Assembly: GCA_947474365.1 (NCBI GenBank)
Contig: CANJIU010000001.1
Span: 122,262 to 186,261 of the forward strand
Reading direction: 5' to 3'
Length of the DNA: 64,000 nt
Source: Opitutia bacterium
GTDB taxonomy: Bacteria > Verrucomicrobiota > Verrucomicrobiia > Opitutales > Opitutaceae
Positions 1 through 8,143 of this stretch are shown piece by piece. The position numbers and the translations under genes were made by a program. The notes under the pieces were generated by a model. It was not told the origin of the DNA and did no database searches. It saw only the letters and a program-made list of their open reading frames with translations. Position 1 is the first letter of the stretch. Each line of letters begins with the position of its first letter.

Positions 1-591
1 CACGAATTCCGGTCGCAGCGTCTGGTTCACCAATCGAAGCACGGTCTGCTCAACGCTCGCGAAGCCCGAATGCTCCATCCGCATCGACTCCGCACCGCCG
101 AGATTCGAGCTGAAAGCGATGTAGAATCCCGCGGTCGAAATCCTTTCACCCGTCGCGACCGTCACGTGTCCGGGATCAAGGAGCTGGAGAAACAAGTCCC
201 ATAGGCGGGCGTGGGCTTTTTCGAGTTCATCGAAGAGGAGGATGCCGCGGACCCGGCCCCGCATCGCGCGGCCAAACGCGCCGCAGTCACTGGCATTGGA
301 ACCAAGGAACAATTCGACGGCATCGGCGCGCGCGTAGTCGGAAAGATCGAACCGGCACACCTGGCCGGGGCCGAACAGATACTCCCCACAGCAGAGCATG
401 AGTTCCGTTTTGCCGGTGCCGGTCGGTCCCACGAGTAGGAACGAACTTTTCGGCCGGTCGGTCGCGGCCAGGCCAAGTTCGCCGCGATGAAACGCCGCCG
501 CCGCGGCGGGCAACACGTGCTCCTGGCCGCGCAGGCGGCCGCGCAGATGCGCCTCAAGTCCGACCAAACGCTCGTGGAGTTTTTCATTCAT
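1..591 (-). CDS. ClpA/ClpB-like AAA+ ATPase, partial (runs off the left edge)
   Basis: Reading leftwards from ATG at 591, 197 codons are open to the window edge. The protein has a Clp-type AAA+ module: Walker A GPTGTGKT at residues 55-62, Walker B ILLFDELEKAH at 117-127, and the downstream strand and sensor region (FYIAFSSNLGGAE) at about 156-168. Only one nucleotide-binding domain is visible, after a short N-terminus that lacks a Clp N-domain, so it may be a single-ring unfoldase-type ATPase. The ATG overlaps the stop of the upstream gene (ATGA, 588-591), so translation is probably coupled. It diverges from the secretion operon. The family is clear; the substrate and role are unknown, though an assembly or remodelling job for the secretion apparatus is possible. 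Confidence 0.85.
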   Translation of the reverse strand, partial: MNEKLHERLVGLEAHLRGRLRGQEHVLPAAAAAFHRGELGLAATDRPKSSFLLVGPTGTGKTELMLCCGEYLFGPGQVCRFDLSDYARADAVELFLGSNASDCGAFGRAMRGRVRGILLFDELEKAHARLWDLFLQLLDPGHVTVATGERISTAGFYIAFSSNLGGAESMRMEHSGFASVEQTVLRLVNQTLRPEFV

Positions 592-1034
592 GCTCTCGGC
601 GCCTGCCACCGCAGCGCTCGGCCGTCGGGGAACTTATTCCAGTAGGACTTAATGACGGCTTCGAGTTTCTCGATGGGCAACTCCGCCATGATGAGGCCGC
701 GAACGAGGGTGCCTCGGCTCACCTTCAGATCAATTTTCTTCAAGCGTTCGGCGACCCGCTCCAGTTTTTCCAAATCTTTTGGCGCGAGCCGCACGGGGGC
801 AAATTCAGTGACGTTGCCGAGTTCGTTCGCGGGCGAACGTTCCTCCATGTCGCGCAAAATGCCGCGCGCGAGAATCGCATTCTCGGGCGTCTCGTGCACG
901 AGCGCGCGAATAATATCCGTGCGGTCGGCGATCGTGTCGCGTTTGCGCAGCGCGGTTTCGAGGCGATGTAACTCACGGGCAGTCTCCGCGTAAAACGGAA
1001 AACTGGTGCGGACGCTGAGGGGGGCGGTGCTCAC
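588..1034 (-). CDS. Ribbon-helix-helix-like protein, candidate regulator of the divergent operons
   Basis: 148 residues from a GTG start at 1034, chosen because longer forms would run through the divergent promoter and into the neighbouring gene. Two segments look like ribbon-helix-helix units: residues about 8-45 (RTSFPFYAETARELHRLE, then RTDIIRALVH) and about 80-125 (PVRLAPKDLEKLERVAERL, then SRGTLVRGLIM). This resembles proteins that bind paired inverted half-sites as dimers. The inverted repeat at 1045-1090 lies directly upstream and is the obvious target, so autoregulation together with control of the secretion operon is inferred. Its stop codon overlaps the start of the AAA+ gene. The DNA-binding assignment is a visual pattern match; coding status is well supported. 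Confidence 0.6.
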   Translation of the reverse strand: MSTAPLSVRTSFPFYAETARELHRLETALRKRDTIADRTDIIRALVHETPENAILARGILRDMEERSPANELGNVTEFAPVRLAPKDLEKLERVAERLKKIDLKVSRGTLVRGLIMAELPIEKLEAVIKSYWNKFPDGRALRWQAPRA

Positions 1035-1044
1035 AAAAAAAAGG

Positions 1045-1090
1045 TAATGGCATTGGAATGCTTGACAAGCTCCGAAATCCAATGCCATTA
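1045..1090. promoter_or_regulatory. Divergent promoter with 12-bp inverted repeat (operator)
   Basis: TAATGGCATTGG (1045-1056) and its perfect complement CCAATGCCATTA (1079-1090) are separated by 22 bp, so the centres are 34 bp apart, about three helical turns. Between the arms is a consensus -35, TTGACA (1062-1067). With an 18-bp spacer, the -10 hexamer CATTAT (1086-1091) overlaps the right arm. The predicted start of transcription falls at about 1097-1099, on the ATG at 1098, so the rightward transcript may be leaderless. A protein bound to the right arm would block the -10. Confidence 0.65.
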
Positions 1091-1097
1091 TATCCGC

Positions 1098-1397
1098 ATG
1101 CTGAACCTCTGGACCAAAGTCGCCGCCCGCTCCGCGAATTTGCCGGCCGCGCTCCCGTTGGCTCAAATCCAGCAGCTAAAGGACGGTTTCGGCCTGGCGC
1201 TCGCGGTGCTCCTGATGTTCGGATTTTTCTGGGGCATCATCAAAATCTGGTCCGGAGCCAATGCCATTAGCAAAGGCGACCCGGACGGCAAGGCGGGCAT
1301 TGTCGCCGGGATCATCATCGCCGGGGCCGTGAGCATCATGACGGCGCTCTTCGCCATCTTCGGCCTGCAGGACGCCGTGGTCACTCCGCGTTTTTAA
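1098..1397 (+). CDS. VirB2/TrbC-like small membrane protein (candidate T4SS pilin)
   Basis: 99 residues. After an N-terminal stretch there are two strongly hydrophobic segments, at about residues 34-53 (LALAVLLMFGFFWGIIKIW) and 68-92 (AGIVAGIIIAGAVSIMTALF), joined by a short polar loop rich in Lys, Asp and Gly. Two helices with a small polar loop, placed just before VirB3- and VirB4-like genes, is the pattern of VirB2/TrbC pilin subunits. ATG at 1098 is chosen over upstream starts because it sits at the predicted transcription start and no Shine-Dalgarno sequence precedes it. Sequence similarity to known pilins is weak by eye, so the call rests on topology and position. Confidence 0.65.
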   Translation: MLNLWTKVAARSANLPAALPLAQIQQLKDGFGLALAVLLMFGFFWGIIKIWSGANAISKGDPDGKAGIVAGIIIAGAVSIMTALFAIFGLQDAVVTPRF

Positions 1398-1404
1398 CCA
1401 AGCC

Positions 1405-1728
1405 ATGGACCTGCGGCACACCGACACCAATGCAGCGGACGATTCGCGCGGGCGCGCGTTCGGGCTGGATGGCGATCTCTACCTCCCCGTCGTGATCGCC
1501 GGTCTGTTCTCGTTGGCGTTGGGCGCACTGCTCGCCTTGTGGCTGCACACCGGTTGGCTGGTCGCAGCGGCGGTCGCGGCGCTCCCCATCGGCCTCACTT
1601 TGTTTTGGGCGATCCTGCTCAAGCATGGCCGGCCACCGGGCCACGACCGCGACTGGCTCGATCAAAAGTTCGGCGGCGGCAACTTCACGCGCAGCCGCAG
1701 CGCGCAACGGGGGTTACTCGACACATGA
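1405..1728 (+). CDS. virB3: VirB3-like inner-membrane T4SS protein
   Basis: 107 residues with two adjacent hydrophobic segments at about 28-48 (LPVVIAGLFSLALGALLALW) and 52-72, followed by a conserved-looking cytoplasmic tail containing GRPPGHDRDWLDQKF at about 76-90. VirB3/TrbD proteins are about 100 residues, have one or two membrane helices and always precede VirB4, as here. Its TGA overlaps the ATG of virB4 (ATGA at 1725-1728), which supports translational coupling and joint assembly. Confidence 0.75.
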   Translation: MDLRHTDTNAADDSRGRAFGLDGDLYLPVVIAGLFSLALGALLALWLHTGWLVAAAVAALPIGLTLFWAILLKHGRPPGHDRDWLDQKFGGGNFTRSRSAQRGLLDT

Positions 1729-4313
1729 GGCCGCACACCCATGCACCGAACGGCGTCTTTGCGGACGACCTCCTGCTCTACGGTTCGTTGGAACGCGGGG
1801 CGCTGGCGGCCCGCGGGTATGGGATCGAGTTGCCGGAACTCCGAGGCGCTAGCCACGAGCGTCGGAACGCATTTCAGGAAAAAATCCGGGCGATGTTGGC
1901 CCTCGTGACGCCGGGCCGGAGCCTGCAATGCCAGTGGCACCTCGACTGGGACCATTCCCGCGAACTCCTGCCCTATTTGGATGCGACGGCGGCCATGACC
2001 CAAGTCGCGGTCCGCCGCGCCCGTAACGAACGTGCGGTGCGCTACGGCGGACGGATGCAGCGGCGGCAGCTCCGGTGCGAACGGCTCGACGTCTATCTCG
2101 GGATCGAGATCGACGACTACTCCGGTAACGTCGGCACCCGCAAGAGCCTGCGGGCGCATCACGCCAGGCGGCTGGCCCAATTGAAGGCGCAGTTCGCCGA
2201 ATTCGAGACGGCGCTGCGCGTTGTGTTTGGCGCCGAAACCGCAATCCGTGCGATGGACGACGCCGGGCACTACGCCGGTCTCTTCGGGTTTCTCAATCCC
2301 GCTTCCGCTTTGCCGCGAGACACCCACGCCGGACCGGCCGTCGATCCGTCCCTCACGATTCAGGAAAACTGCTGGCACAGCGATGGCGTCGGCCAGCCCG
2401 ACGGCGGATTCGTGCTCGATGGCCTTTATCATGGGGTGCTCGTCCTGAGTCGCTGGCCCAAGGCCACGTATCCCGGGATCGTCAGTCACCTCACGAGTGC
2501 CGGATTCCTTGACTACCGTATCACGGTAAACGTCACGCCCTCCGACGTGCGGCGCGAAGTCACGCGCGAAGAACACGCGATGGAGCGACTCCAGGGCGAG
2601 TATGCGGAGAAACGCCGTCATTCCCTGCTCGTCGCCTTGCAGAAAAAGGAACGCAAGGTTGAGAGTCTCGCCGGCGGTTACGCCCGACCGTTCCACGTCA
2701 CCTATATCCTGCGGACGTGGGACGCGACCCGCGAGGGCTTGAGGGAGAAGCTCGCGCTTTTGAAAGCGGCGGTCCGCGGAATGAACGGCGCGCAGTGCTT
2801 TGAGTGCGGGCTGGCGGCGACGGCCAAGAAACTCTTCTTCGCCTCGTGGCCGGGATGGACGCGCTCAGCCTACACGGCACACGCGGTTTACGCCGAGGAC
2901 TCCTATTTGGCGGATCTGCTGCCGTTCTCCGCCACGTTCACCGGGCGGCTGAGCGAAGCCGAAGCCCTCTACGACGGAAGTCACGACAATCTGGTCGGCG
3001 TCGCCACCTTTGCGCACGGCTCGCCGCAGCACGCCGTGATTGTCGGCATGAGCGGCAGCGGAAAGTCGGAATTCACGAGCGACCTCCTGCTCCAAACCGG
3101 CGGGTTGTTTAAGCACACGCTGATCATCGACGAAGGCTATTCCTACAAATCCTTCGCGGAGGCGATGGGTGCCCCGCCGATTGTGGTGCAGCCCGATTCA
3201 CCGCTCACGCTCAACTACCTCGACACGCAAGGCCTCCCGCTGACGCAGCTGCAAATGACGAGCGCGGTGGCGCTGCTCTCGCGAATGATCGGCGAGCCGG
3301 CCGATGCGGAAAAGTCCGCCCTGCGCCAGGCGCAGCTCGCCCAGTATTTGCACCAGCTCTATCACGACGCCTTCGTCGACTGGTCGCGGCGCAACCAGCA
3401 GCCGGCGCGTGACGCCGAACGGCTGGCCTGTGCCGTGCATCGCTGGCGGGCGCGGATGCCGACGGCCACCACCCCGCTGGAAGCGTTCGCCGATTTACGC
3501 GACCGGGGCGCCGCACGTGACGACGAGGCGCTGGGTTTCGTCGCGGCCCTAACCGGGGACGAAATCACCCGCTTCGCGCAGGATCCTGCGACCGCGCGCT
3601 TGGTCGCCCAAACCGCGTGCGCATCGTGGACGCCGGAGGAATTTCCGACGCACACCTCCTTCGTCGAACTCCTCGCCTACGGCCGTTTCTCGGAGCACCC
3701 GAAAGACGAAATCGACCGGCTTGCGACTCTATTGCGGGCGTGGAGCGCTGCGGGCCAGTATGGCAAACTCTTCGACGGACTCACCAACGTATCGCTGGCC
3801 GACGACGTGGTGTATTTTGAACTGGGGTTGATTCCAGAGCAGGCGGTCGAACTCAAGGCCGCCGCGGGCCTGCTTATATCCGGTTTTTCCCGGCAGCACA
3901 TCCTCACGCTCCCGCGCGCGCTGCGAAAGCGGATTGTCTTTGAGGAGGTCGCGCGGTTTTTGGACGTCCCGGGCGGGGAAAAGATTGTCGCGGAAGGCTA
4001 CGCGCAGCTCCGCAAGTTCAACTGCTGGGTCGTCAGCATCGTGCAGCAATATGCGCGGTTCAAGCAGTCGCGCGTGCGGCCTGCCGTCATCGGCAACGCA
4101 AAACAGTTCTTCCTGTTGCGGCAGGCTGATCGCGCGGACATCGCCGACCTCGCGCACGATCTCGCGCTGCCGGAAAGCGCGATCGAGGCGATCCAGCAGT
4201 ATCCCATGCCCGAGCAGCTCCCGGCAACCGGGCGCTACTCGTCCGTCTGCTACTTCCTGCCCACCGCGCAGCCGCCGCAGTGCGGCACGCTGCGCCACAT
4301 CCAGGCCTCCTGA
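1725..4313 (+). CDS. virB4: VirB4/TrbE-family T4SS ATPase
   Basis: 862 residues from the ATG at 1725, which overlaps the virB3 stop. The N-terminal half (about 1-400) is the membrane- and partner-binding region. Walker A GMSGSGKSE lies at about 441-449 and Walker B-like RIVFEEVARFL at about 733-743. Between them, LIIDEGYSYKSFAEAMGA and a long helical insertion match the layout of VirB4/TraC ATPases (usually 800-900 residues). It energises pilus biogenesis and substrate transfer at the inner membrane. The start is fixed by the overlap: a longer reading in the same frame would run back across virB3. Confidence 0.93.
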   Translation: MRPHTHAPNGVFADDLLLYGSLERGALAARGYGIELPELRGASHERRNAFQEKIRAMLALVTPGRSLQCQWHLDWDHSRELLPYLDATAAMTQVAVRRARNERAVRYGGRMQRRQLRCERLDVYLGIEIDDYSGNVGTRKSLRAHHARRLAQLKAQFAEFETALRVVFGAETAIRAMDDAGHYAGLFGFLNPASALPRDTHAGPAVDPSLTIQENCWHSDGVGQPDGGFVLDGLYHGVLVLSRWPKATYPGIVSHLTSAGFLDYRITVNVTPSDVRREVTREEHAMERLQGEYAEKRRHSLLVALQKKERKVESLAGGYARPFHVTYILRTWDATREGLREKLALLKAAVRGMNGAQCFECGLAATAKKLFFASWPGWTRSAYTAHAVYAEDSYLADLLPFSATFTGRLSEAEALYDGSHDNLVGVATFAHGSPQHAVIVGMSGSGKSEFTSDLLLQTGGLFKHTLIIDEGYSYKSFAEAMGAPPIVVQPDSPLTLNYLDTQGLPLTQLQMTSAVALLSRMIGEPADAEKSALRQAQLAQYLHQLYHDAFVDWSRRNQQPARDAERLACAVHRWRARMPTATTPLEAFADLRDRGAARDDEALGFVAALTGDEITRFAQDPATARLVAQTACASWTPEEFPTHTSFVELLAYGRFSEHPKDEIDRLATLLRAWSAAGQYGKLFDGLTNVSLADDVVYFELGLIPEQAVELKAAAGLLISGFSRQHILTLPRALRKRIVFEEVARFLDVPGGEKIVAEGYAQLRKFNCWVVSIVQQYARFKQSRVRPAVIGNAKQFFLLRQADRADIADLAHDLALPESAIEAIQQYPMPEQLPATGRYSSVCYFLPTAQPPQCGTLRHIQAS

Positions 4314-4318
4314 TACCC

Positions 4319-4558
4319 ATGAGAACTTTTCTCCTGTCGATCCTTCTCCCTTTTGCGCTCGCGGGATGTGCGTCCCCCGAAAAACCCACCGCCCAAATCA
4401 ACCAAGCCGTGAAGACGCGGTATTGGGAGATTCAGGATGCGAACCGCGAGCGCATTCCCGTTTCCCGCCGGCTACCGGTGTCACTTCCCGAACGGTTTGA
4501 GGGCGGCGCGCTCCGCGCGCCCTCGACCGAATTCATCTCTCTCCCGACCTCGCCATGA
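4319..4558 (+). CDS. Small T4SS-associated lipoprotein (VirB7-like position)
   Basis: 79 residues. The N-terminus MRTFLLSILLPFALAGC has a charged n-region, a hydrophobic core and a lipobox LAGC with the acceptor cysteine at residue 17, so it should be lipidated and membrane-anchored. The remaining 62 residues are polar and proline-containing. VirB7 lipoproteins are short and bind VirB9 at the outer membrane, but this one lies after virB4 and has no recognisable VirB7 core, so the functional call rests on size, lipobox and place. It overlaps the next gene by 4 bp (4555-4558). Confidence 0.7.
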   Translation: MRTFLLSILLPFALAGCASPEKPTAQINQAVKTRYWEIQDANRERIPVSRRLPVSLPERFEGGALRAPSTEFISLPTSP

Positions 4559-5373
4559 AATTCCCCGTCCTACTGTTCCTCGGCCTCTGCGCTGCCGCGC
4601 GGGCGCAGCTCGCCGTCTTCGATCCCGCCAATTACGCCGTCAATGCCGCCGTCCAGTCGGCACAGACGGCCAATCACGCCGAGGTCTTGCGGCAGTGGGC
4701 CGAGGAACTCGAGAAACTGAACCGGCAGATTCGGCAGCTCGACGATATGATCGCCACGCAGCGCCGCATCCGCGACATCGCAGGGGATCCCGTGGGCGCG
4801 GGCGCTCAGGTCACCGGCGTTCTCCGGACCCTCGGAGCCGACGAGTTGGCGCGGTCGTATGGCGAAACGCTCCAAGCCGTGCGGCGCGTGACCGACGCCG
4901 CGCTGTCGCTCCGCCGCACCTCGGAGGGCTTGTATCGGCGGCTCGATGATCGGACCGCGCTGGGCGCAACGTTCACTCGCCGCACGGACCTCTACAAACC
5001 ATATGCGGCCGTCGAGCGGCAGGCCGACAACCTCGAACGGGTTTTTGCGCAGACGGACACCCGGGAAACCGCTCTCCAATCGGAACTCGCGACGAGCGTC
5101 GTGGCCTTGCGCGACGCGCCGACGCAGGCCGACGTGGACAAACTCAACGTCAAGGTCACCGCCTTGAACGGCCAGCTTGCGGTGCTCGCGGCCCGGCGGC
5201 GCGACGAGTCCGACAAGCTCCGCGCCCAGCAGATTCTCAATGAGAATCAGGCGACGAAGGAGCGGCACGATTTCTTGGAAAAGCAGATCGCGGAGGAAAG
5301 GCAGTCCCTCGATGCGGTGAACGCCTGGCAGCAGTCGATCCGGCTCACTCCGACCAGTTACGCGCGGCCGTAA
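4555..5373 (+). CDS. VirB5/TrbJ-like secreted T4SS component
   Basis: 272 residues with a Sec signal peptide (cleavage near ARA, residues 14-17). The start of the mature protein, AVFDPANYAVNAAVQSAQ at about 20-37, matches the (V/I)FDPxNYxxN opening typical of TrbJ/VirB5 proteins. The rest is strongly helical, with coiled-coil stretches at about 42-68 and 180-250. VirB5/TrbJ proteins sit at the pilus tip or in the periplasm and help contact the recipient. Position between VirB4 and the VirB6-like gene supports the call. Confidence 0.82.
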   Translation: MKFPVLLFLGLCAAARAQLAVFDPANYAVNAAVQSAQTANHAEVLRQWAEELEKLNRQIRQLDDMIATQRRIRDIAGDPVGAGAQVTGVLRTLGADELARSYGETLQAVRRVTDAALSLRRTSEGLYRRLDDRTALGATFTRRTDLYKPYAAVERQADNLERVFAQTDTRETALQSELATSVVALRDAPTQADVDKLNVKVTALNGQLAVLAARRRDESDKLRAQQILNENQATKERHDFLEKQIAEERQSLDAVNAWQQSIRLTPTSYARP

Positions 5374-5378
5374 GAAAG

Positions 5379-5627
5379 ATGCAATTCGTCACCCTCATCA
5401 CTCTCGGGCTCCTCGCCAGCGTCGGCTTCATGTGGCGCGAACTTCGGCGTGCTCCGCTCATGCCGCCCGACTACGACGCGGAGGGTGAACCGACCAAAGA
5501 CTGGTCGGCTGGCGTGAAGCTCGACTCCAACGCCAACGATCAATCGGACGCCGCCATCCGTGCGCGCCTGCTCGAAAAGCTCCGGCTCGAGGAAGAAAGA
5601 CAGCGGCCACAGGAGGGGCGCAACTGA
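5379..5627 (+). CDS. Small membrane-anchored protein in the T4SS operon
   Basis: 82 residues with one N-terminal hydrophobic segment (FVTLITLGLLASVGFMW, residues 3-19) and a charged C-terminal helix (LLEKLRLEEERQRPQEGRN). The small TrbK-type genes that follow TrbJ in conjugation operons have this size and position, but no lipobox is present and I see no diagnostic motif. Its stop overlaps the following ATG by one base (5627). Coding status is supported by the tight spacing on both sides. Confidence 0.6.
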   Translation: MQFVTLITLGLLASVGFMWRELRRAPLMPPDYDAEGEPTKDWSAGVKLDSNANDQSDAAIRARLLEKLRLEEERQRPQEGRN

Positions 5628-6688
5628 TGGAAAACTTCGCTCCAGGCCTGCGCGACGCGATCCTCGCGCTCACGGAATCGTTCCGCTTCGTGCTGTTCTT
5701 CATCTGCGTGACGGGACTGATCGTGCAGGTGCATCACGCCCGGGCCGAGCAGGACAGCCTGCTGCAGCCGATTGTGCGGGCCATCATCGTCGTGGGACTC
5801 ATAGCGACCCTGCCGCAGTGGTTCGCGCTGATCGAAAAACTGTTCCTCGCGCTGGCGGAATTGATCCACGAGGGCTACGCGGAGCATCCGATGCGGGCGG
5901 CGGTGTTGATGCGCGACAAAGTCGCCGACAGCGCGAGCGATTTCAGTTTCCAACGCATTGGTGAATCGCTCTACCGCGCGACGCTCTTCGCCGCCGGCAA
6001 ACTGATCGTGCTCATCGGGAGCCTGCTCCAACTGCCGTTCCTCGTCCTGCAGTTCATCCTGAAACTGCTGTGCTACCTTTTCCTGCCGGTTGCGCTGGCG
6101 CTCTTCATGATTCCGTCGCTCACGAGCGTCGCCACGCGCTACGTGCAGCAAACGCTGGCGGTGCTGTCCTGGCCGGTGGGTTTCGCGGTTACGGAACTCG
6201 TCGCCTACCACCTGCTCACCGCCTACGCGACGAACCTCGCGGCGGCCTACGGCATCGCCCCCGGCCAGATCGACGCGGCGTCGTTTGCGAGCCTGCTCGG
6301 CGGATTGCTCGCGGCGTTGTGGCTCGTGATTGGCACGCTCGGCACGCCGTTCCTGATGCAGGCGCTGCTCTGTTCCGGCACGCCCCTGGCCGGCGGCGGC
6401 AGTTCCGCCCTGCAGCAGCTCTACGGCCTCCATCAGGTCGCGTGGCTCGTGAAATCGCTCAAGACGGGCGGAGCGGCAGCGGCACTCCACGCCGCAAGCA
6501 GCGCGGCGGGCGCCGGCGGCAAGGGTGCGCCGCCCCCGCCACCACCACCCGCGTCGCCGGCACCTGCCGCGCCGCCGCCCCCACCCACACCAATGGCCGC
6601 GGCGTCCCGGCCCGATCCCGCCGGCGACGACGCCGCGGCGACGCTCGTCGCCGGCCTGCAACCACGCACTCCCCACACCGGCATCTGA
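5627..6688 (+). CDS. VirB6/TrbL-like polytopic T4SS protein
   Basis: 353 residues with about six hydrophobic segments, at roughly 19-36, 43-62, 125-140, 144-166, 180-202 and 224-250, followed by a loop (GGGSSALQQLYGLHQ). The C-terminal tail from about 280 is a low-complexity run of Gly, Ala and Pro. VirB6/TrbL proteins are the polytopic channel components of the inner membrane and commonly carry such disordered tails. The gene sits directly before a VirB8-like gene, as in TrbL/TrbF operons. Confidence 0.8.
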   Translation: MENFAPGLRDAILALTESFRFVLFFICVTGLIVQVHHARAEQDSLLQPIVRAIIVVGLIATLPQWFALIEKLFLALAELIHEGYAEHPMRAAVLMRDKVADSASDFSFQRIGESLYRATLFAAGKLIVLIGSLLQLPFLVLQFILKLLCYLFLPVALALFMIPSLTSVATRYVQQTLAVLSWPVGFAVTELVAYHLLTAYATNLAAAYGIAPGQIDAASFASLLGGLLAALWLVIGTLGTPFLMQALLCSGTPLAGGGSSALQQLYGLHQVAWLVKSLKTGGAAAALHAASSAAGAGGKGAPPPPPPPASPAPAAPPPPPTPMAAASRPDPAGDDAAATLVAGLQPRTPHTGI

Positions 6689-6695
6689 ACCAGCC

Positions 6696-7349
6696 ATGAA
6701 GGAAACCCTGCATCACACTCCTGTGCCGCACGTGCGGAAGGAGCCACCCCAGCCCGCGCGCCGTCACCCGCTGGAGCTGTTCACCGACCAGGCCGTCGCA
6801 GCCCGGCTGTGGTGTGTGGTCGCCCTCATCGCGGTCGGCTACGCGGTCGTCGGCCCGTATCTCGTCATCCGCGCGTATCGCACCCGCGAACGCGTCGTGA
6901 TTCTCGATAGGGCCGGCACGTATCACGTGAGCCCTTTGCTCGCCTTCGAGGAGGCGGAAAAATTGCAGGAGCACCATGCGCTCCTCGCCTGCCTTGCCCT
7001 GTGGCAGCGCAATCCCACGGGCGCGGACTTTCCCGAGCTGTTGGAAAAGCTGTTTCTGCCGGACGCACTCCGGCAGGCCCGCTCGGAAATCGCCGGCTCG
7101 ACCGAGGAGTTCAGCCGGAAGTCCCTGCACCAAAAAGCGGAGGTGTTGAAACTCACTGTGCTCGAAACCCGCGAGGAACGGGTGCTCGTGCAGGTCGAGG
7201 GCCAGTGGCTCCGCGCCGGCCTCTTCGAGGGCCGCGCCTTTACCGAGGCCCTGCCGTTCAAGGCGCGCTTCACTTTCGCCCGCAATCCGAACCTGGGCGC
7301 CAACGCCCGCTTTCCCCTGGCCGTATGGACCTACGACGTTTCACGCTGA
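6696..7349 (+). CDS. VirB8/TrbF-like T4SS protein
   Basis: 217 residues. A short cytoplasmic N-terminus (1-40) leads into one membrane helix at about 41-62 (VVALIAVGYAVVGPYLVI), then a periplasmic domain of about 155 residues. This bitopic plan is that of VirB8/TrbF, the scaffold linking the inner-membrane and core complexes. The last 25 bp overlap the next gene (7325-7349) in a different frame. Identity is carried more by topology and by gene order (VirB6-VirB8-VirB9-VirB10) than by a sequence motif. Confidence 0.78.
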   Translation: MKETLHHTPVPHVRKEPPQPARRHPLELFTDQAVAARLWCVVALIAVGYAVVGPYLVIRAYRTRERVVILDRAGTYHVSPLLAFEEAEKLQEHHALLACLALWQRNPTGADFPELLEKLFLPDALRQARSEIAGSTEEFSRKSLHQKAEVLKLTVLETREERVLVQVEGQWLRAGLFEGRAFTEALPFKARFTFARNPNLGANARFPLAVWTYDVSR

Positions 7350-8143
7350 CCCTGCTCGGAATTGCCGCCTCGGCCGCTCTGCGCGGTGCGGCGATTCAGA
7401 CTTATCCGCTCGACGAACGCCTCGTCTACACTGTGCGTATTGCGCGCGACGAGCCGACGACTTGCCTGTTCCCTGCGGCGTTGACGGCGCTCGAAGGCGG
7501 CAACGTCTCGGCGCAAGCCGCAGACGCGCCCCCGGTCTTGCTCTCCTATCAGCCCGGCGCGGCGTTCTTTTCCGTTCGCGCCCTCCGCGACGACGCCAAG
7601 GCCGCGATCAACGTCGTGTTTCGGGGCAAGGTGTTCGTGCTGACATTTCAAACGGAGGCCGTCGCCGACCGCGCCGTGTCGTTCGTGGACGAGGTGGAGT
7701 CCGCTGCGGTGCGCACCCGCACGGCGCTTGCGCCGGACCGGCTGCGAGGCCTCATCGACCGCGCGAAGCGACACGAATTGATCGCCCGCCAGTATCCCGC
7801 GCTGACCCAAACGGTCGAGCGGCTGACGCCCGGCACGCTCACGCGCTATCCCGGATTTGTCGTGACGCTGGCCGAGGTGTTCCGCTTCGCCGCCGAGGAC
7901 ACCCTGGTGTTGCGCGTGGAAATCGAAAACACCACCGACACCGTATTGCGCTTCGATCCCAGCGGTCTCGCGGTAAGGGTCGGACCCAACATCTATCCCG
8001 CGGCACGGGTGGATGCAGCGGGCGAGGTCGCGCCCCACACGCAAGCCACGGGCTGGATGGCGGTCGCCTGCAACGCCGGCGGCAGCCCGGCGAATCTTTC
8101 GGCGCGCAATTCCTTTTTCGTGCTCGTGCCCAGCCTGCCATGA
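7325..8143 (+). CDS. VirB9/TrbG-like T4SS core-complex protein
   Basis: 272 residues with a Sec signal peptide at about 1-22 (LTLLGIAASAALRGAA). The mature N-terminus runs through a beta-rich domain (AIQTYPLDERLVYTVRIARD) reminiscent of the VirB9 N-terminal domain, and the C-terminal part is again beta-rich (TLVLRVEIENTTDTVLRFD). VirB9/TrbG joins VirB7 and VirB10 in the outer-membrane ring. The ATG lies inside the end of the VirB8-like gene, and its stop overlaps the start of the VirB10-like gene (8140-8143). Moderately divergent from classical VirB9. Confidence 0.7.
   Translation: MDLRRFTLTLLGIAASAALRGAAIQTYPLDERLVYTVRIARDEPTTCLFPAALTALEGGNVSAQAADAPPVLLSYQPGAAFFSVRALRDDAKAAINVVFRGKVFVLTFQTEAVADRAVSFVDEVESAAVRTRTALAPDRLRGLIDRAKRHELIARQYPALTQTVERLTPGTLTRYPGFVVTLAEVFRFAAEDTLVLRVEIENTTDTVLRFDPSGLAVRVGPNIYPAARVDAAGEVAPHTQATGWMAVACNAGGSPANLSARNSFFVLVPSLP

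Noticed and set aside
1662..2696. A 344-codon open frame on the minus strand inside virB4.
   Set aside because: Antisense to a well-supported VirB4 ATPase; no domain is recognisable in it.
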